Part shown: positions 41,438 through 50,496 of the stretch, piece by piece
Numbering within the stretch: position 1 is the stretch's first letter
Layout of the letters: each line of letters opens with the position of its first letter
Origin: Lentisphaerales bacterium
GTDB taxonomy: Bacteria > Verrucomicrobiota > Lentisphaeria > Lentisphaerales > Lentisphaeraceae
DNA length: 59,880 nt
Direction: 5' to 3'
NCBI GenBank assembly: GCA_022446985.1
Contig: JAKVBD010000027.1
Location: 1 to 59,880, forward strand
The notes under the pieces: model-generated
Told to the model about the DNA's origin: nothing
The model's database searches: none
What the model saw: only the letters and a program-made list of their open reading frames with translations
Position numbers and translations under genes: made by a program

Positions 41438-42592
41438 CTATTTTACAGCGTTTTCAAAGACTGCCAGCATTTGACGGAAATTCTTTTCCAAAGTCTGGTC
41501 TTTTATCTTTTCGCGACCAGCTTTGCTAAGTCCCTCACGGTGAGACCTATCGAACAATTTCAGCAAAACCTCAGAGAGTTCTTCACTGGCATCGGGGCGG
41601 GAAATCACATAGCCATCTTTGCCAGACTCAATAAATTCTCCGGCACCATTAAATTTTGTCGTGACCGTTGGCAAACCGGCAGCCAATGACTCGAGAACAA
41701 CGAGGGAACATGGATCGTACCAAGTAGCTTGTAGATAGGCATCTGAGGACTGATAAACCAATTCAGGTTGTTTAACACTTCCCAGAAAAACCACTTGCTC
41801 AGAAACTCCCAAATCTTCCGCTAATTTTTTAAATTTTTTCTGTTTGCCATTGCCTGCAACGACGAACTTAAAATCACCTCTCTTCTTCTTAAGTTCAGCT
41901 AAGGCTTCAATCACTTCACGAACACCTTTTAATTTGAAGTTGTGAGCAACAGTTGAAAAGATTGTATCGCTAGCAGATAAACCAAGCTTTTTACGAGCCT
42001 CCAGCTTCTCTTCTTCACTGACCGGGCTGAATCTCGAAGTATCTATACCATTATAAACAAGTGTAATTTGATCATCTGAAAGATTATAAAACTCTTTCAT
42101 ATGCCCTTTAACCATCTCACTAATAGCCACAAACTGGCAATCCTTATTCGCGTACTGCTTCGACTCAATATACTTAGCAACTATATGCTTAGGACTAAAA
42201 AAATTGGACACCTTTTTTAAGAAAGTATGAAGTCCATTTCGAACCAGAATGGCATTTTGTCTATGACTGGCTCGAACTGTTCCTCCATGTGGCTGAAAGA
42301 CATTGACACCAAGGCACTTTCCAGTACCCATGATAATATCCACACCTTCCAAATCTGCCAGGCGCTTTGCTTCTTTTGCGAAAACCACCCACTGCAAAAA
42401 ACGCAGATTGCTGAAAAAGCCGGATATCTTAACTTGATGGAAATATAGATTCTCTTTATCTTGATGAGCATCTTGGGTATAAAAGTGAACTTCGTGCCCT
42501 TCTTTTATAAGGAACTCTGTGAAGTCATTCATATAAGTTTCCTGGCCACCACAAGCAGGATTAAAATGTTCAGAGACAAATGCTATTTTCAT
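41438..42592 (-). CDS. Glycosyltransferase family 4, WaaG-like LPS core enzyme
   Basis: A 384-residue GT-B fold glycosyltransferase. It begins MKIAFVSEHFNPACGGQETY, with the acceptor-side Gly-Gly loop. The nucleotide-sugar domain contains HNFKLKGVREVIEAL, VFLGSVKQPELVYQSSDAYLQ and the EX7E-type motif DPCSLVVLESLAAGLP. The pattern matches RfaG/WaaG glucosyltransferases of the LPS inner core. It overlaps the WaaP-like kinase gene by 4 nt (ATGA), which supports a joint role in core assembly. Confidence 0.85.
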   Translation of the reverse strand: MKIAFVSEHFNPACGGQETYMNDFTEFLIKEGHEVHFYTQDAHQDKENLYFHQVKISGFFSNLRFLQWVVFAKEAKRLADLEGVDIIMGTGKCLGVNVFQPHGGTVRASHRQNAILVRNGLHTFLKKVSNFFSPKHIVAKYIESKQYANKDCQFVAISEMVKGHMKEFYNLSDDQITLVYNGIDTSRFSPVSEEEKLEARKKLGLSASDTIFSTVAHNFKLKGVREVIEALAELKKKRGDFKFVVAGNGKQKKFKKLAEDLGVSEQVVFLGSVKQPELVYQSSDAYLQATWYDPCSLVVLESLAAGLPTVTTKFNGAGEFIESGKDGYVISRPDASEELSEVLLKLFDRSHREGLSKAGREKIKDQTLEKNFRQMLAVFENAVK

Positions 42593-43413
42593 TTATCTTT
42601 CCCCTGCTCTCCACGGCGAATAAGTCGGGCTGTTTTCTTTAAAATTTGACGAACAAAGCGCTTACTTTGACTATCGAGAGTTGTCATGTCCATATATTTC
42701 AAAAAGAACTTCAGCCGATTAGTATTACTCACCAACTTCATTGAAGAATAACACAACTGAGATAAGTCTTTGACAATCCAACGATGTCTAAAAAGCTTCC
42801 TATGCTGAACGCGCTGTAAGTCAATCATATTTAACACAACAGAAGTTTCTTCTAAATCAACAAAAAAGTGGCACAAATAAAGGTCTCGATGATTAAAGCC
42901 CATATTGTGAAATTTTGAAGATAAAGCAGCCAAGTCATGAATAAGACCTTGACGTATGGTCGGCCATTCTGGCTTAGTCAGCTGAGCTCCTATAAAGTGA
43001 TCACCCTGTATACCTGGGACTTCATGCATAACTACAAATCCTACGGGGCGATTATTAATGTAGCCCCAACCTGAAGCAACAAGCTCTGGTACTGGAATTC
43101 CTCTATCATGCAAAAGGCTGATATTATCAGCTTCGGATTTTGCTTCAAGGTGAGGTCCATTATTATTACTTTTTGCATCTTTCCAATGACGCTTTAAGTA
43201 AACTCTGCGAGTTGATTCTCCATCACTTAAATCAAGTCCGATGGTAAGCCTATTGGGAACATCGCGAAATGAATTATCTCTTGGTAGAGACATAAAGTCT
43301 TCAAGCTTATGAAGCTGATTCTTTGCTAACAAAGACTTAAACTTTTCATTTATATAGAAATGGAAGCTATCGACACTCGCTGTCTCTTGACCTTCAAAAA
43401 AATAATCCCGCAA
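42589..43413 (-). CDS. WaaP-like LPS core heptose kinase
   Basis: A 274-residue protein-kinase-fold enzyme of the RfaP/WaaP family, expected to phosphorylate inner-core sugar residues of lipopolysaccharide. The catalytic loop is FNHRDLYLCHFFVD and the metal-binding Asp is in VLNMIDLQRV. An upstream Lys lies in VYLKRHWKD. It is the first gene of a two-gene operon with the WaaG-like transferase and shows the organism has an LPS outer membrane. Confidence 0.88.
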   Translation of the reverse strand: MRDYFFEGQETASVDSFHFYINEKFKSLLAKNQLHKLEDFMSLPRDNSFRDVPNRLTIGLDLSDGESTRRVYLKRHWKDAKSNNNGPHLEAKSEADNISLLHDRGIPVPELVASGWGYINNRPVGFVVMHEVPGIQGDHFIGAQLTKPEWPTIRQGLIHDLAALSSKFHNMGFNHRDLYLCHFFVDLEETSVVLNMIDLQRVQHRKLFRHRWIVKDLSQLCYSSMKLVSNTNRLKFFLKYMDMTTLDSQSKRFVRQILKKTARLIRRGEQGKDK

Positions 43414-43661
43414 AATACTTCCTTAACTCTGTAGAAATTTTTATAGATATAAGCTTAACCGATCTTTTCAAAATTAAAAACTATCCATTATGAATTGCTC
43501 ACTCTTCTCAGAGGCATCCGAAAATAGACCCCTCCTGTATAATCCTCTGCCCCCACTATTTACAAAGAACTGTAAACAATAAACTTATTACCTCTGACAA
43601 AACAATGGTTCACCTAATGCTGTATAAATGGCAGGAAACTAAAAACAAATAGAGGTACAAA

Positions 43662-43898
43662 ATGCAAGTTATGATGAATGCTAAGACAATGAAAGCCGCG
43701 GTTCTTGAAAATCTCCACCATCCTGATCGCCACAAAAACCTCATGCGATCTGTAGTCATTATGAGAAGCGAGAATAAAGACCACATGGCTGAAATAATTC
43801 TTCATGGAAACAAAGTTCACCTCTAAGCTAAAGCGAAAGCAGGAAATACGTACAAAGCGGTTAAAAAACTTGAGCATCAACTAGCCCGTAAAAATTAA
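43662..43898 (+). pseudogene. HPF/RaiA-like ribosome hibernation factor, interrupted by TAA
   Basis: An ATG at 43662 preceded by AGAGG opens a 54-codon frame (MQVMMNAKTMK ... VVIMRSENKDHMAEIILHG NKVHL) that stops at TAA 43824-43826. The same frame continues AKAKAGNTYKAVKKLEHQL and ARKN to a second stop. Together this resembles ribosome hibernation promoting factors: the acidic AEI(I/V)L strand, then the DmYxAIDxxxxKLerQL helix. The N-terminal part also looks shortened. A downstream terminator shows it was, or is, a transcription unit. It may be a recent pseudogene or contain a sequence error. Confidence 0.6.
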
Positions 43899-43912
43899 AC
43901 TTTAACCCTGTA

Positions 43913-43946
43913 CAAAGAGTCATTTATTACGCTGCCAGACTCTTTG
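43913..43946 (+). terminator. Intrinsic terminator of the HPF-like gene
   Basis: A 9-bp stem (caaagagtc / gactctttg) with a 16-nt loop is followed by ctgtttttattt, 14 bp after the second stop codon. Confidence 0.7.
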
Positions 43947-44029
43947 CTGTTTTTATTTAATAAAACTGGCGTTGACATAATTTCTCTCTGCCACATCTTA
44001 AGCTCAAAAATTGACCAAGGACTCATACT

Positions 44030-44461
44030 ATGTCTCACTTTGAAAAAATTTGGTGGCTTGAAGAGAATTCTGTCGGCGGCATGCCTAAACCTCCAATTGA
44101 CGAAATCCCTTCTCTCTATGAAAATGGGCTGCGCGCTGTCGCCTCTTTCCTTGAAGCTGAGGACAACTTGCAAGAATATAAAGATAACAATATAGAGATA
44201 TGTTGGATCCCTGTTGAGGATGACGAAGCGCCTACACGCGAACAAGCTGAAGAATTCACCGCCTTCGTTGAAAAAGCAAAAACCCAAAACTTGCCTTTAG
44301 CAGTTCACTGTAAAGGCGGTAATGGTCGTGCTGGAACTATGCTTGCTTCTTACTATACACTCAAAGGAAAAGACGCTGATGAAGTTCTTGCATGGATGCG
44401 TTCAATCAATCCAAAAGCTGTGAGAACTGAGACTCAGGAAAAGTTCCTCAGAAGTCTTTAA
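44030..44461 (+). CDS. Dual-specificity/tyrosine-type protein phosphatase
   Basis: A 143-residue cysteine phosphatase. The catalytic Cx5R loop is HCKGGNGRAG (Cys94, Arg100). The acidic stretch VEDDEAP (62-68) supplies the likely general acid Asp. N-terminal WWLEENSVGGMPKP resembles the DUSP23/plasmid phosphatase-like class. It could dephosphorylate proteins or small substrates; the substrate is unknown. It sits upstream of the sigma-FHA gene, separated by an opposing small gene. Confidence 0.88.
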   Translation: MSHFEKIWWLEENSVGGMPKPPIDEIPSLYENGLRAVASFLEAEDNLQEYKDNNIEICWIPVEDDEAPTREQAEEFTAFVEKAKTQNLPLAVHCKGGNGRAGTMLASYYTLKGKDADEVLAWMRSINPKAVRTETQEKFLRSL

Positions 44462-44467
44462 TTGAAA

Positions 44468-44489
44468 ACTCCGAGCCAGGGCTCGGGGT
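44468..44489 (+). terminator. Possible hairpin terminator of the phosphatase gene
   Basis: The hairpin ccgagc-cagg-gctcgg, with flanking aac/gtt pairs, lies just after the phosphatase stop codon. There is no good T-run, so it may be an attenuating or bidirectional hairpin. Confidence 0.45.
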
Positions 44490-44505
44490 TCCATAAAATG
44501 TATGA

Positions 44506-44781
44506 TTACCTGTCGTCCAATAAATCAATTAAATGACAAAAAGCTGTAAATCCAGCAGCGGCTTGATTCTCTCCTGTTCCTTTCGCTTCAAGCGTTCTAC
44601 CTTCTGCCAAAATAAACACCGAAATACTCGCCTCTAGCTCGCCAAACATATTTGTAAAATTAAGACTGTAATTAAAGTCTCGAAGACATGAACATAGTTG
44701 ATTCAAATCTTTATCTGGTCTCCAGCCCTCATTAAAAGGCTGACATGCCAACTTCGCACTTTTAAGTAGATACTTTTCCAT
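44506..44781 (-). CDS. Hypothetical protein, 91 aa
   Basis: I do not recognise a family. It is a small soluble mixed alpha/beta protein (MEKYLLKSAKLACQPFNEGW ... LIDLLDD) with no signal peptide or transmembrane helix and three Cys residues. It lies convergent to the phosphatase gene and divergent from the sigma-FHA gene. Codon use resembles that of the neighbours, so it is probably a real gene. Confidence 0.55.
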   Translation of the reverse strand: MEKYLLKSAKLACQPFNEGWRPDKDLNQLCSCLRDFNYSLNFTNMFGELEASISVFILAEGRTLEAKGTGENQAAAGFTAFCHLIDLLDDR

Positions 44782-44914
44782 ATTCTTCCGATTAATTTAG
44801 CAAATAACTTTAAATGAGTATGAGAACATTTCAAAAAGCTTGATCAATTGCGGTATGGACATTTTAACAGTTTGCTGTCATTTTTAATTTAGAAGTTAAA
44901 TAGGGGGTCTAATT

Positions 44915-45958
44915 ATGTTTGTGACATCGGAAGAGTTAATCAAAAAGGTAAATGCAGATTCACCTATAGACACAGAAGATTTTTTAAATGCTTACTATCC
45001 TTATTTTAAAATTCTCTTAAAGTACTATGGCTGCCCACATCAGGATGTCGATGACTTATGCACTCCTATCGCTCTCAAACTTTTAAAGGCGCTGAAAAAC
45101 TTTGATCGTCAAAGACCCGGATCACTCCGCAAACTGATTAATTTGATAACTAAGAGAACCCTTTTTAATCACTTCAAGAAAATTAATTCTAAAAAGCAAA
45201 TGCCAAACACCTCTGCCAGTGAGCTGATTCCTGAGCTTCATGAAAAAGATTGTCTGATAAACTGGGAGATGAAAGATTGCGCTACATTGCAAAATGTTTG
45301 TACAGAAGCAATCGAAAGCTACCTCAGCCGCATTGAACCACTCACTTATAAAGCACTTAAGATGTATGTCATGGAATATAAAAACGCCCAGGACATTTCT
45401 GAAACTTTAGAAATTGCCACAAATAGTGTCTACAACCACAAAAGGAACTTCTTTTTGAGAATCGTAGAAGATGCAGGAAATATCTACACTGAAAAAACTG
45501 GTGAAGAAATAGATAAAACAACAATAGCAGAAGCGCTTTATAATTACCTCTTGGATAATAATCCAGCTCTGACTATTGCTGAGGCTCCAGTACCGGATAA
45601 ACTCATTCGACAAGTTCAGTTTCTTAGGGGAAAAATAGATAATTTTGAAATTCCAGCAGATGGAAAGTCCAGATTAATCCACCTTGAGGGAAACAATGAA
45701 CCATACGAAATCGCTGATAATTTCACTGTAGGTTCCCGAAAAGCAGATGTCATCATTGAGGATCAAAGAATCTCCGGTCCACATTGCCAAATAACTATTG
45801 ATGATGAACTGCACACGACCCTATGCAATCTTCACAGCGAAAATGGCACGTACGTCAATGGTAAGAAAATTGAAAAGCAACTACTGCTACATGGTGATCT
45901 GATTCAACTTGGTAATGCCGCAACACTCATTTACTACCAGGCAGATAAAAAATCTTAA
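44915..45958 (+). CDS. ECF-like sigma factor fused to a C-terminal FHA domain
   Basis: A 347-residue protein with two modules. Residues 20-92 look like sigma region 2 (EDFLNAYYPYFKILLKYYG, then VDDLCTPIALKLLKALKNFD, then LINLITKRTLFNHFKK). Residues 140-182 look like region 4 with a helix-turn-helix (KALKMYVMEYKNAQDISETL and ATNSVYNHKR). Residues 253-342 form an FHA phosphothreonine-binding domain with TVGSRKADV, QRISGPHCQI and ENGTYVNGKKI; the key Gly, Arg, Ser, His and Asn are present. This suggests a sigma factor controlled by Thr phosphorylation. A GGGGG-type ribosome binding site precedes the ATG. The stop codon overlaps the convergent miaA stop. Confidence 0.8.
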   Translation: MFVTSEELIKKVNADSPIDTEDFLNAYYPYFKILLKYYGCPHQDVDDLCTPIALKLLKALKNFDRQRPGSLRKLINLITKRTLFNHFKKINSKKQMPNTSASELIPELHEKDCLINWEMKDCATLQNVCTEAIESYLSRIEPLTYKALKMYVMEYKNAQDISETLEIATNSVYNHKRNFFLRIVEDAGNIYTEKTGEEIDKTTIAEALYNYLLDNNPALTIAEAPVPDKLIRQVQFLRGKIDNFEIPADGKSRLIHLEGNNEPYEIADNFTVGSRKADVIIEDQRISGPHCQITIDDELHTTLCNLHSENGTYVNGKKIEKQLLLHGDLIQLGNAATLIYYQADKKS

Positions 45959-46878
45959 GGATATTTCGCTTTGTACTCGGAGATGATTTCATCCGCTATT
46001 GCATGAACATCATCTCCTTTTTCACGATTAATCATCCAGGCTCCTGGGTGTTGATTTCTAAACCAGGTGCGCTGCCTTTTTGCATAACGATGAGTCAAAG
46101 TAATAATTTTCTCCTCAAGAGCATCAAGACTTTCAAATTCACCGTTTAAGTATTCGCCTATCTGTTTATACCCGAGAGATTGAAAGGCTGTAGGTGTTTC
46201 CCACAACCCTTGCTCGATTAACTTTTCAGTCTCTTCAATCCAGCCTTCTTTAAGCATCTCGCCAGTTCGTTTAGAGATCCGTTCGCGATTATACTCAGCA
46301 GAACACATATTAATAAGCTGCAGACCTTCAACAATCTGTTCATCGCCCCAGGTCGTTTTCCCAGGCAAAGGCTCTCCAGTCAACTCGAGAACCTCAGCAG
46401 CCCGAATCAAACGACGGTCATTGCCTTTGATTTTTTCAGCAGTTACTGGATCTTTCTCACAAACCTCCAGCCAAAGCTTTTCATGCCCTTCTTCAGCTAA
46501 GCGAGCTTTTACACGAGAATGAACCTCTCTGTCGGCAGCCATCATATCCCCGCCATACAAAAACAAACGGGCATACATTCCGGTTCCACCGACAATTACA
46601 GGTACTTTGCCTCTGGATTGAATTTCAGGTATTATATCACTGATAAGCTCCAGAAACATACTCGCACTGTAGCGCATGTGAATGTCCAGGTTATCAATTA
46701 GATGATGGGGAAATCGTTGCTGCTCTTCTTCACTGGCCTTAGCTGTTCCTATGTCCATGCCTTTGTAAACCTGCATAGAATCACATGAAACAATTTCACC
46801 ATCTAGCTTTTCAGCTAACAACATACCAAGCGATGACTTACCGCTGGCAGTCGGCCCCAGAACAGCAATGAGTGACAT
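45955..46878 (-). CDS. miaA: tRNA dimethylallyltransferase
   Basis: A 307-residue MiaA that adds a dimethylallyl group to A37 of tRNAs reading UNN codons. The P-loop is GPTASGKSS (about 8-16). Other motifs are SCDSMQVYKGMDIGTAK, HHLID and VGGTGMYARLFLYG, and the C-terminal YAKRQRTWFRNQ. It is the last gene of dksA-lspA-miaA and starts in a TAATG overlap with lspA. Confidence 0.96.
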   Translation of the reverse strand: MSLIAVLGPTASGKSSLGMLLAEKLDGEIVSCDSMQVYKGMDIGTAKASEEEQQRFPHHLIDNLDIHMRYSASMFLELISDIIPEIQSRGKVPVIVGGTGMYARLFLYGGDMMAADREVHSRVKARLAEEGHEKLWLEVCEKDPVTAEKIKGNDRRLIRAAEVLELTGEPLPGKTTWGDEQIVEGLQLINMCSAEYNRERISKRTGEMLKEGWIEETEKLIEQGLWETPTAFQSLGYKQIGEYLNGEFESLDALEEKIITLTHRYAKRQRTWFRNQHPGAWMINREKGDDVHAIADEIISEYKAKYP

Positions 46879-47429
46879 TAATTGGACGAAGCCTCAGCTT
46901 TAGGCTCTTTACTGCCATTTTCCTTTTTAGAAAAGAAAATAACGTGAAAGAAGTAAAGAAAGACTCCAACGCAAATCGCCGAGTCTGCTATGTTAAAAGC
47001 AGGAAAACGGTAATCCTGCCCCGGAAGAGGAATAAATACCTCGATCATATCAATAACTTCTCTTCTAAAAAAGCGATCAATAAAGTTTCCGAAAACACCA
47101 CCTACAAGCATCGCCCAGGTAAATCTGCGAAATTTAATACCCTCAGTCAGAGCAGGAAAATCAAAAATAAAATAGATAAAAGCAGCCAAAGAAATCATCG
47201 AAAGTGGCAACGGGTTATTGCTGAACAGACCCCAGGCAGCACCGGTATTTCTATAGTCTACAAAATTGAAATATTCTGGAATGATTACCTTGATAATTGT
47301 ACCAGGATTATCTCCACTGGCACTCAGGGTCCAAACCTTGGTTATCTGATCTAAAATAATAACGGCCAATGTTATAAACATTGGCCACCATAAATAAGAT
47401 TCTTTGATCTTAGAAAGTCTGTCTTTCAC
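46878..47429 (-). CDS. lspA: Lipoprotein signal peptidase (signal peptidase II)
   Basis: A 183-residue, four-helix membrane protease that removes signal peptides from prolipoproteins such as OppA and the 162-residue lipoprotein in this window. The catalytic aspartates are in GNFIDRFF and FNIADSAI. It starts with GTG in a TAGTG overlap with the dksA-like gene. The C-terminal tail is charged and cytoplasmic. Confidence 0.95.
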   Translation of the reverse strand: MKDRLSKIKESYLWWPMFITLAVIILDQITKVWTLSASGDNPGTIIKVIIPEYFNFVDYRNTGAAWGLFSNNPLPLSMISLAAFIYFIFDFPALTEGIKFRRFTWAMLVGGVFGNFIDRFFRREVIDMIEVFIPLPGQDYRFPAFNIADSAICVGVFLYFFHVIFFSKKENGSKEPKAEASSN

Positions 47430-47875
47430 TATTCGGTTAACTCTTCTTCCTTATCGATTCCGAAGCTAACATGACCATCAAGCTCATTTTCTTCACGAAC
47501 AGCTTTACATTTGAGACAAAGCTTTGCATAAGGGATCGCATCTAATCGACCGGATTGTATTTGATTACCACAGTCTATGCACTTACCGTAAGTACCATTC
47601 TCAAGTCTTCTTAAAGCATCATTAATCAGAAAAATTTTCTTACCCTCTTCAGAGGCTACATTCAAACCAATCTCACGCTGGAAGTTATCACTGCCGATGT
47701 CGGCCATATCTTCACCCGCGTTGTGTTCTACACCTAGTGTCTCCCCCGATAGCATAGCAACATCTTCTATGAGCTGATCTCTTAATTCGGTAAGAGCCTC
47801 GTAACGTTTTCTTTTCTCGCCACGATAGTTCGGCTCGTCCAGATTGATATTGATTTGTGTTGGTGTTTTAGCCAT
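47429..47875 (-). CDS. DksA/TraR-type zinc finger protein
   Basis: A 148-residue protein with an N-terminal coiled-coil region and a C-terminal four-Cys zinc finger (CIDCGNQI ... LCLKCKA). The tip region contains DMADIGSDNFQREIGL, as in DksA/YteA-like RNA polymerase secondary-channel factors. It may modulate transcription with ppGpp, but family members differ in this ability. It heads the operon with lspA and miaA, each overlapping the next by 1 nt. Confidence 0.88.
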   Translation of the reverse strand: MAKTPTQININLDEPNYRGEKRKRYEALTELRDQLIEDVAMLSGETLGVEHNAGEDMADIGSDNFQREIGLNVASEEGKKIFLINDALRRLENGTYGKCIDCGNQIQSGRLDAIPYAKLCLKCKAVREENELDGHVSFGIDKEEELTE

Positions 47876-48000
47876 ATTATTATCCCAAATATTATGTAAT
47901 AGCCGTATCTAAAATTGTTCGGTATCAACTAAGATACTCAAAGCTTGCCTCCGATGCAACTGCGTATAATAGCTTATGTCTCTTCTTTATACAATACTAG

Positions 48001-48029
48001 CTTTTAAAAAAGTCATTTTGCATTATAAT
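48001..48029 (+). promoter_or_regulatory. Candidate promoter of zwf
   Basis: A perfect TATAAT (48024-48029) lies 41 bp before the zwf ATG, with a weak -35 (CTTTTA, 48001-48006) at 17-bp spacing. Prediction by eye only. Confidence 0.4.
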
Positions 48030-48070
48030 TGCTGGTAATTATCACACGAAGAAATTTAACAGGAACATTT

Positions 48071-49501
48071 ATGATTAATAACGAATCGCGTTCAGTGGTG
48101 ATTCTAGGCGCATCGGGAAATCTTGCCCTTACTAAGCTTCTACCATCGCTGTACACTTTGTTTACTTCTGGCGCTCTACCGCAAAATTTTGCGATCTCAG
48201 GTTACGCCAGAACTGCAATGTCCAGCGAAGAGTATAGAAAAATTGTTGAGGAAAATCTTAGAAACAGCATCGAAGAAACTCTGCTGGTTGAAAGTTTCCT
48301 ACAAGAATACCTAAAGAGTATTCACTACTTCAGCGGCAGTTACGATTCAGTTGAAGACTTTTCAAAGCTACACGTAGGCCTTGCTGAAATTCACACGAAG
48401 TTCCCAAGTAAACCAACAGTTCTTTACTACCTATCAATTCCACCGTCAGTTTTCGAGCCGGTTATTCACTCTCTTAGAGAATGTGGTGCTATTGAAAAAG
48501 GAGATCCGGATGTATCAGTTATCGTCGAAAAACCATTTGGTTACGATACAGAGTCAGCCAAAGCTCTTGGAAAAACTCTCGATCAGACATTTGACGAAAG
48601 TCAGATCTTCCGCATAGACCATTACCTGGGTAAAGAAGCGATCATGAACCTTATGGTCATGCGTTTTGCCAACCTTATTTTCGAGCCGGTGTGGAATAGA
48701 AACTACATTGATTCTATTACTGTTGCCTGGGAAGAAGACAAAAACATCGGCGGCCGTGGCGGTTACTTCGATAAAGCCGGTATTATCCGCGATGTTATCC
48801 AGAATCACCTTCTACAGATCCTTGCCCTGGTTGCCATGGAAAAGCCAAGAAGCTACGATAGTGATGCAATAATGGCTGAGAAAAACAAAGCCGTTAAATC
48901 TATTGAGCAGATCACTCTTGATGACTGTATCCTTGGTCAGTACATCAGCGGTGTTTGCGGTGGCAAACCTGTCATCGGTTATACTGATGAAGAAAGTGTT
49001 CCTGATGGCTCTAAGCGCGAAACATTTGCTAGAATCAAATGTGCGATCAACAACCACAGATGGTCTGGAGTTCCTTTTTACCTACAAGCCGGTAAAGCAC
49101 TCACCAAGAGCAGCACAGAAATTATTTTTCAATTCAAAGAAGTTCCTGGAGATATCTTTTCATCTCCTCACCACCCGAACAAACTGATCATTGAAGTTCA
49201 GCCGGATGCCGGGATTAAATTCTGCATAACTAACAAAGTTCCTGGCAAGGGTATGGTTCTTAAAGACGTTGCTCTTGACTTCAGTTACGATGATGGCTTC
49301 AATAAAGCTATGCCGGGTGCCTATGAAAGACTTCTTCTTGATGCAATCCAGGGTGATAAAACTCTATTCATCAACTATGAAGAACTAATTCACTCTTGGG
49401 AAATCTTCACTCCAATCCTGGAAAAAATTGATGCAGGCAATGCTGAGGTATTCCCTTACCATGCCGGTACAAATGGCCCTGAAGAAACCAGTAGAATTTA
49501 A
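48071..49501 (+). CDS. zwf: Glucose-6-phosphate 1-dehydrogenase
   Basis: A 476-residue enzyme that oxidises glucose-6-phosphate in the first step of the oxidative pentose phosphate pathway. The start at 48071 has an AGGAA site and begins MINNESRSVVILGASGNLAL, the NADP-binding motif; the longer reading adds unrelated residues. The catalytic signature is FRIDHYLGKEA. The protein ends normally and is followed by a strong terminator. Confidence 0.95.
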   Translation: MINNESRSVVILGASGNLALTKLLPSLYTLFTSGALPQNFAISGYARTAMSSEEYRKIVEENLRNSIEETLLVESFLQEYLKSIHYFSGSYDSVEDFSKLHVGLAEIHTKFPSKPTVLYYLSIPPSVFEPVIHSLRECGAIEKGDPDVSVIVEKPFGYDTESAKALGKTLDQTFDESQIFRIDHYLGKEAIMNLMVMRFANLIFEPVWNRNYIDSITVAWEEDKNIGGRGGYFDKAGIIRDVIQNHLLQILALVAMEKPRSYDSDAIMAEKNKAVKSIEQITLDDCILGQYISGVCGGKPVIGYTDEESVPDGSKRETFARIKCAINNHRWSGVPFYLQAGKALTKSSTEIIFQFKEVPGDIFSSPHHPNKLIIEVQPDAGIKFCITNKVPGKGMVLKDVALDFSYDDGFNKAMPGAYERLLLDAIQGDKTLFINYEELIHSWEIFTPILEKIDAGNAEVFPYHAGTNGPEETSRI

Positions 49502-49523
49502 ACTCTACAAGCCCAACTTTTTA

Positions 49524-49550
49524 AAGGTCGCCTAAAAGGCGGCCTTTTTT
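49524..49550 (+). terminator. Intrinsic terminator of zwf
   Basis: Inverted repeat aaggtcgcct / aggcggcctt (one G-T pair) is followed by a T6 run. It abuts the stop codon of the convergent oppF gene and could serve both strands. Confidence 0.85.
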
Positions 49551-50496
49551 ATTGGTCGAATAAATGACACGCAGCAGAGTGAGTCTCTCCAACTTCTTGT
49601 AACTTTGGAGTTTCACTATGACAACGATCCATAGCCTGAGGGCACCTTCCTGCAAAGCGACAACCTGCAGGTACATTTACCGGAGAAGGGATTTCTCCCT
49701 TGATAGGCGTGTGCACTCTGGCTTTCTCGACTTTGGGATCTGCAAGAGGATTTGACTGAATCAACAACCTACTATAAGGGTGCTGAGGATTAAAAAAGAC
49801 TTCATCTGCGGGTCCACATTCGACAATTGAGCCAAGATACATAACGACGATTCTATCCGAAACGTAACGAACCATTGACAAATCGTGAGCAATGAACAGC
49901 AAAGTCAGCCCCATAGAGTTCTTCAACTCTTCCAAAAGATTGATAACTTGCGCCTGCACAGAAACATCGAGTGCCGAAATAGGTTCATCGCAGATGACAA
50001 AAGTAGGTTCAACTATCATGGCACGGGCAATACCAATTCGCTGCCTCTGCCCTCCTGAAAACTCATGGGGAAAGCGCGACATGTACTCTGCATTTAATCC
50101 TACTTTCTCCAACCACTCTTTCACTTTCTGGCGAATTTCAGTCGAAGAAAAGCCTCTAAGTTTAAGACCTTCTCCTATAATCTCCTCCACAGTCATACGT
50201 GGATTAAGAGAACTGTAAGGGTCCTGAAAAATAATCTGAATATCTTTTGAGAGCAGTAAAAAGTCAGCGGCTTTATATTTCTGTGGAAGTACCTTATCTT
50301 TAAAAGAAATCGTCCCCGAAGTTTTAGGGTAGAGACCTGCAATAACTTTTCCTAAAGTTGACTTACCAGAACCTGACTCTCCGACCAAGCCAAGAATTTC
50401 ATTTTCGTAAATCTCCAAGGATACATCATCAACAGCATGCACAAATTTCTCGCCACCTAAGTCGAAGTATTTCTTGAGGTTTTCAATCTTAATCAT
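49549..50496 (-). CDS. oppF: Oligopeptide ABC transporter ATPase OppF
   Basis: A 315-residue ATP-binding subunit. The start at 50496 begins MIKIENLKKYFDLGG and overlaps oppD by 8 nt; longer starts add unrelated residues. Walker A GESGSGKST, signature FSGGQRQR, Walker B FVICDEP and the C-terminal Cys cluster (PAGCRFAGRCPQAMDRC) typical of the Opp/Dpp family are all present. Confidence 0.95.
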   Translation of the reverse strand: MIKIENLKKYFDLGGEKFVHAVDDVSLEIYENEILGLVGESGSGKSTLGKVIAGLYPKTSGTISFKDKVLPQKYKAADFLLLSKDIQIIFQDPYSSLNPRMTVEEIIGEGLKLRGFSSTEIRQKVKEWLEKVGLNAEYMSRFPHEFSGGQRQRIGIARAMIVEPTFVICDEPISALDVSVQAQVINLLEELKNSMGLTLLFIAHDLSMVRYVSDRIVVMYLGSIVECGPADEVFFNPQHPYSRLLIQSNPLADPKVEKARVHTPIKGEIPSPVNVPAGCRFAGRCPQAMDRCHSETPKLQEVGETHSAACHLFDQ

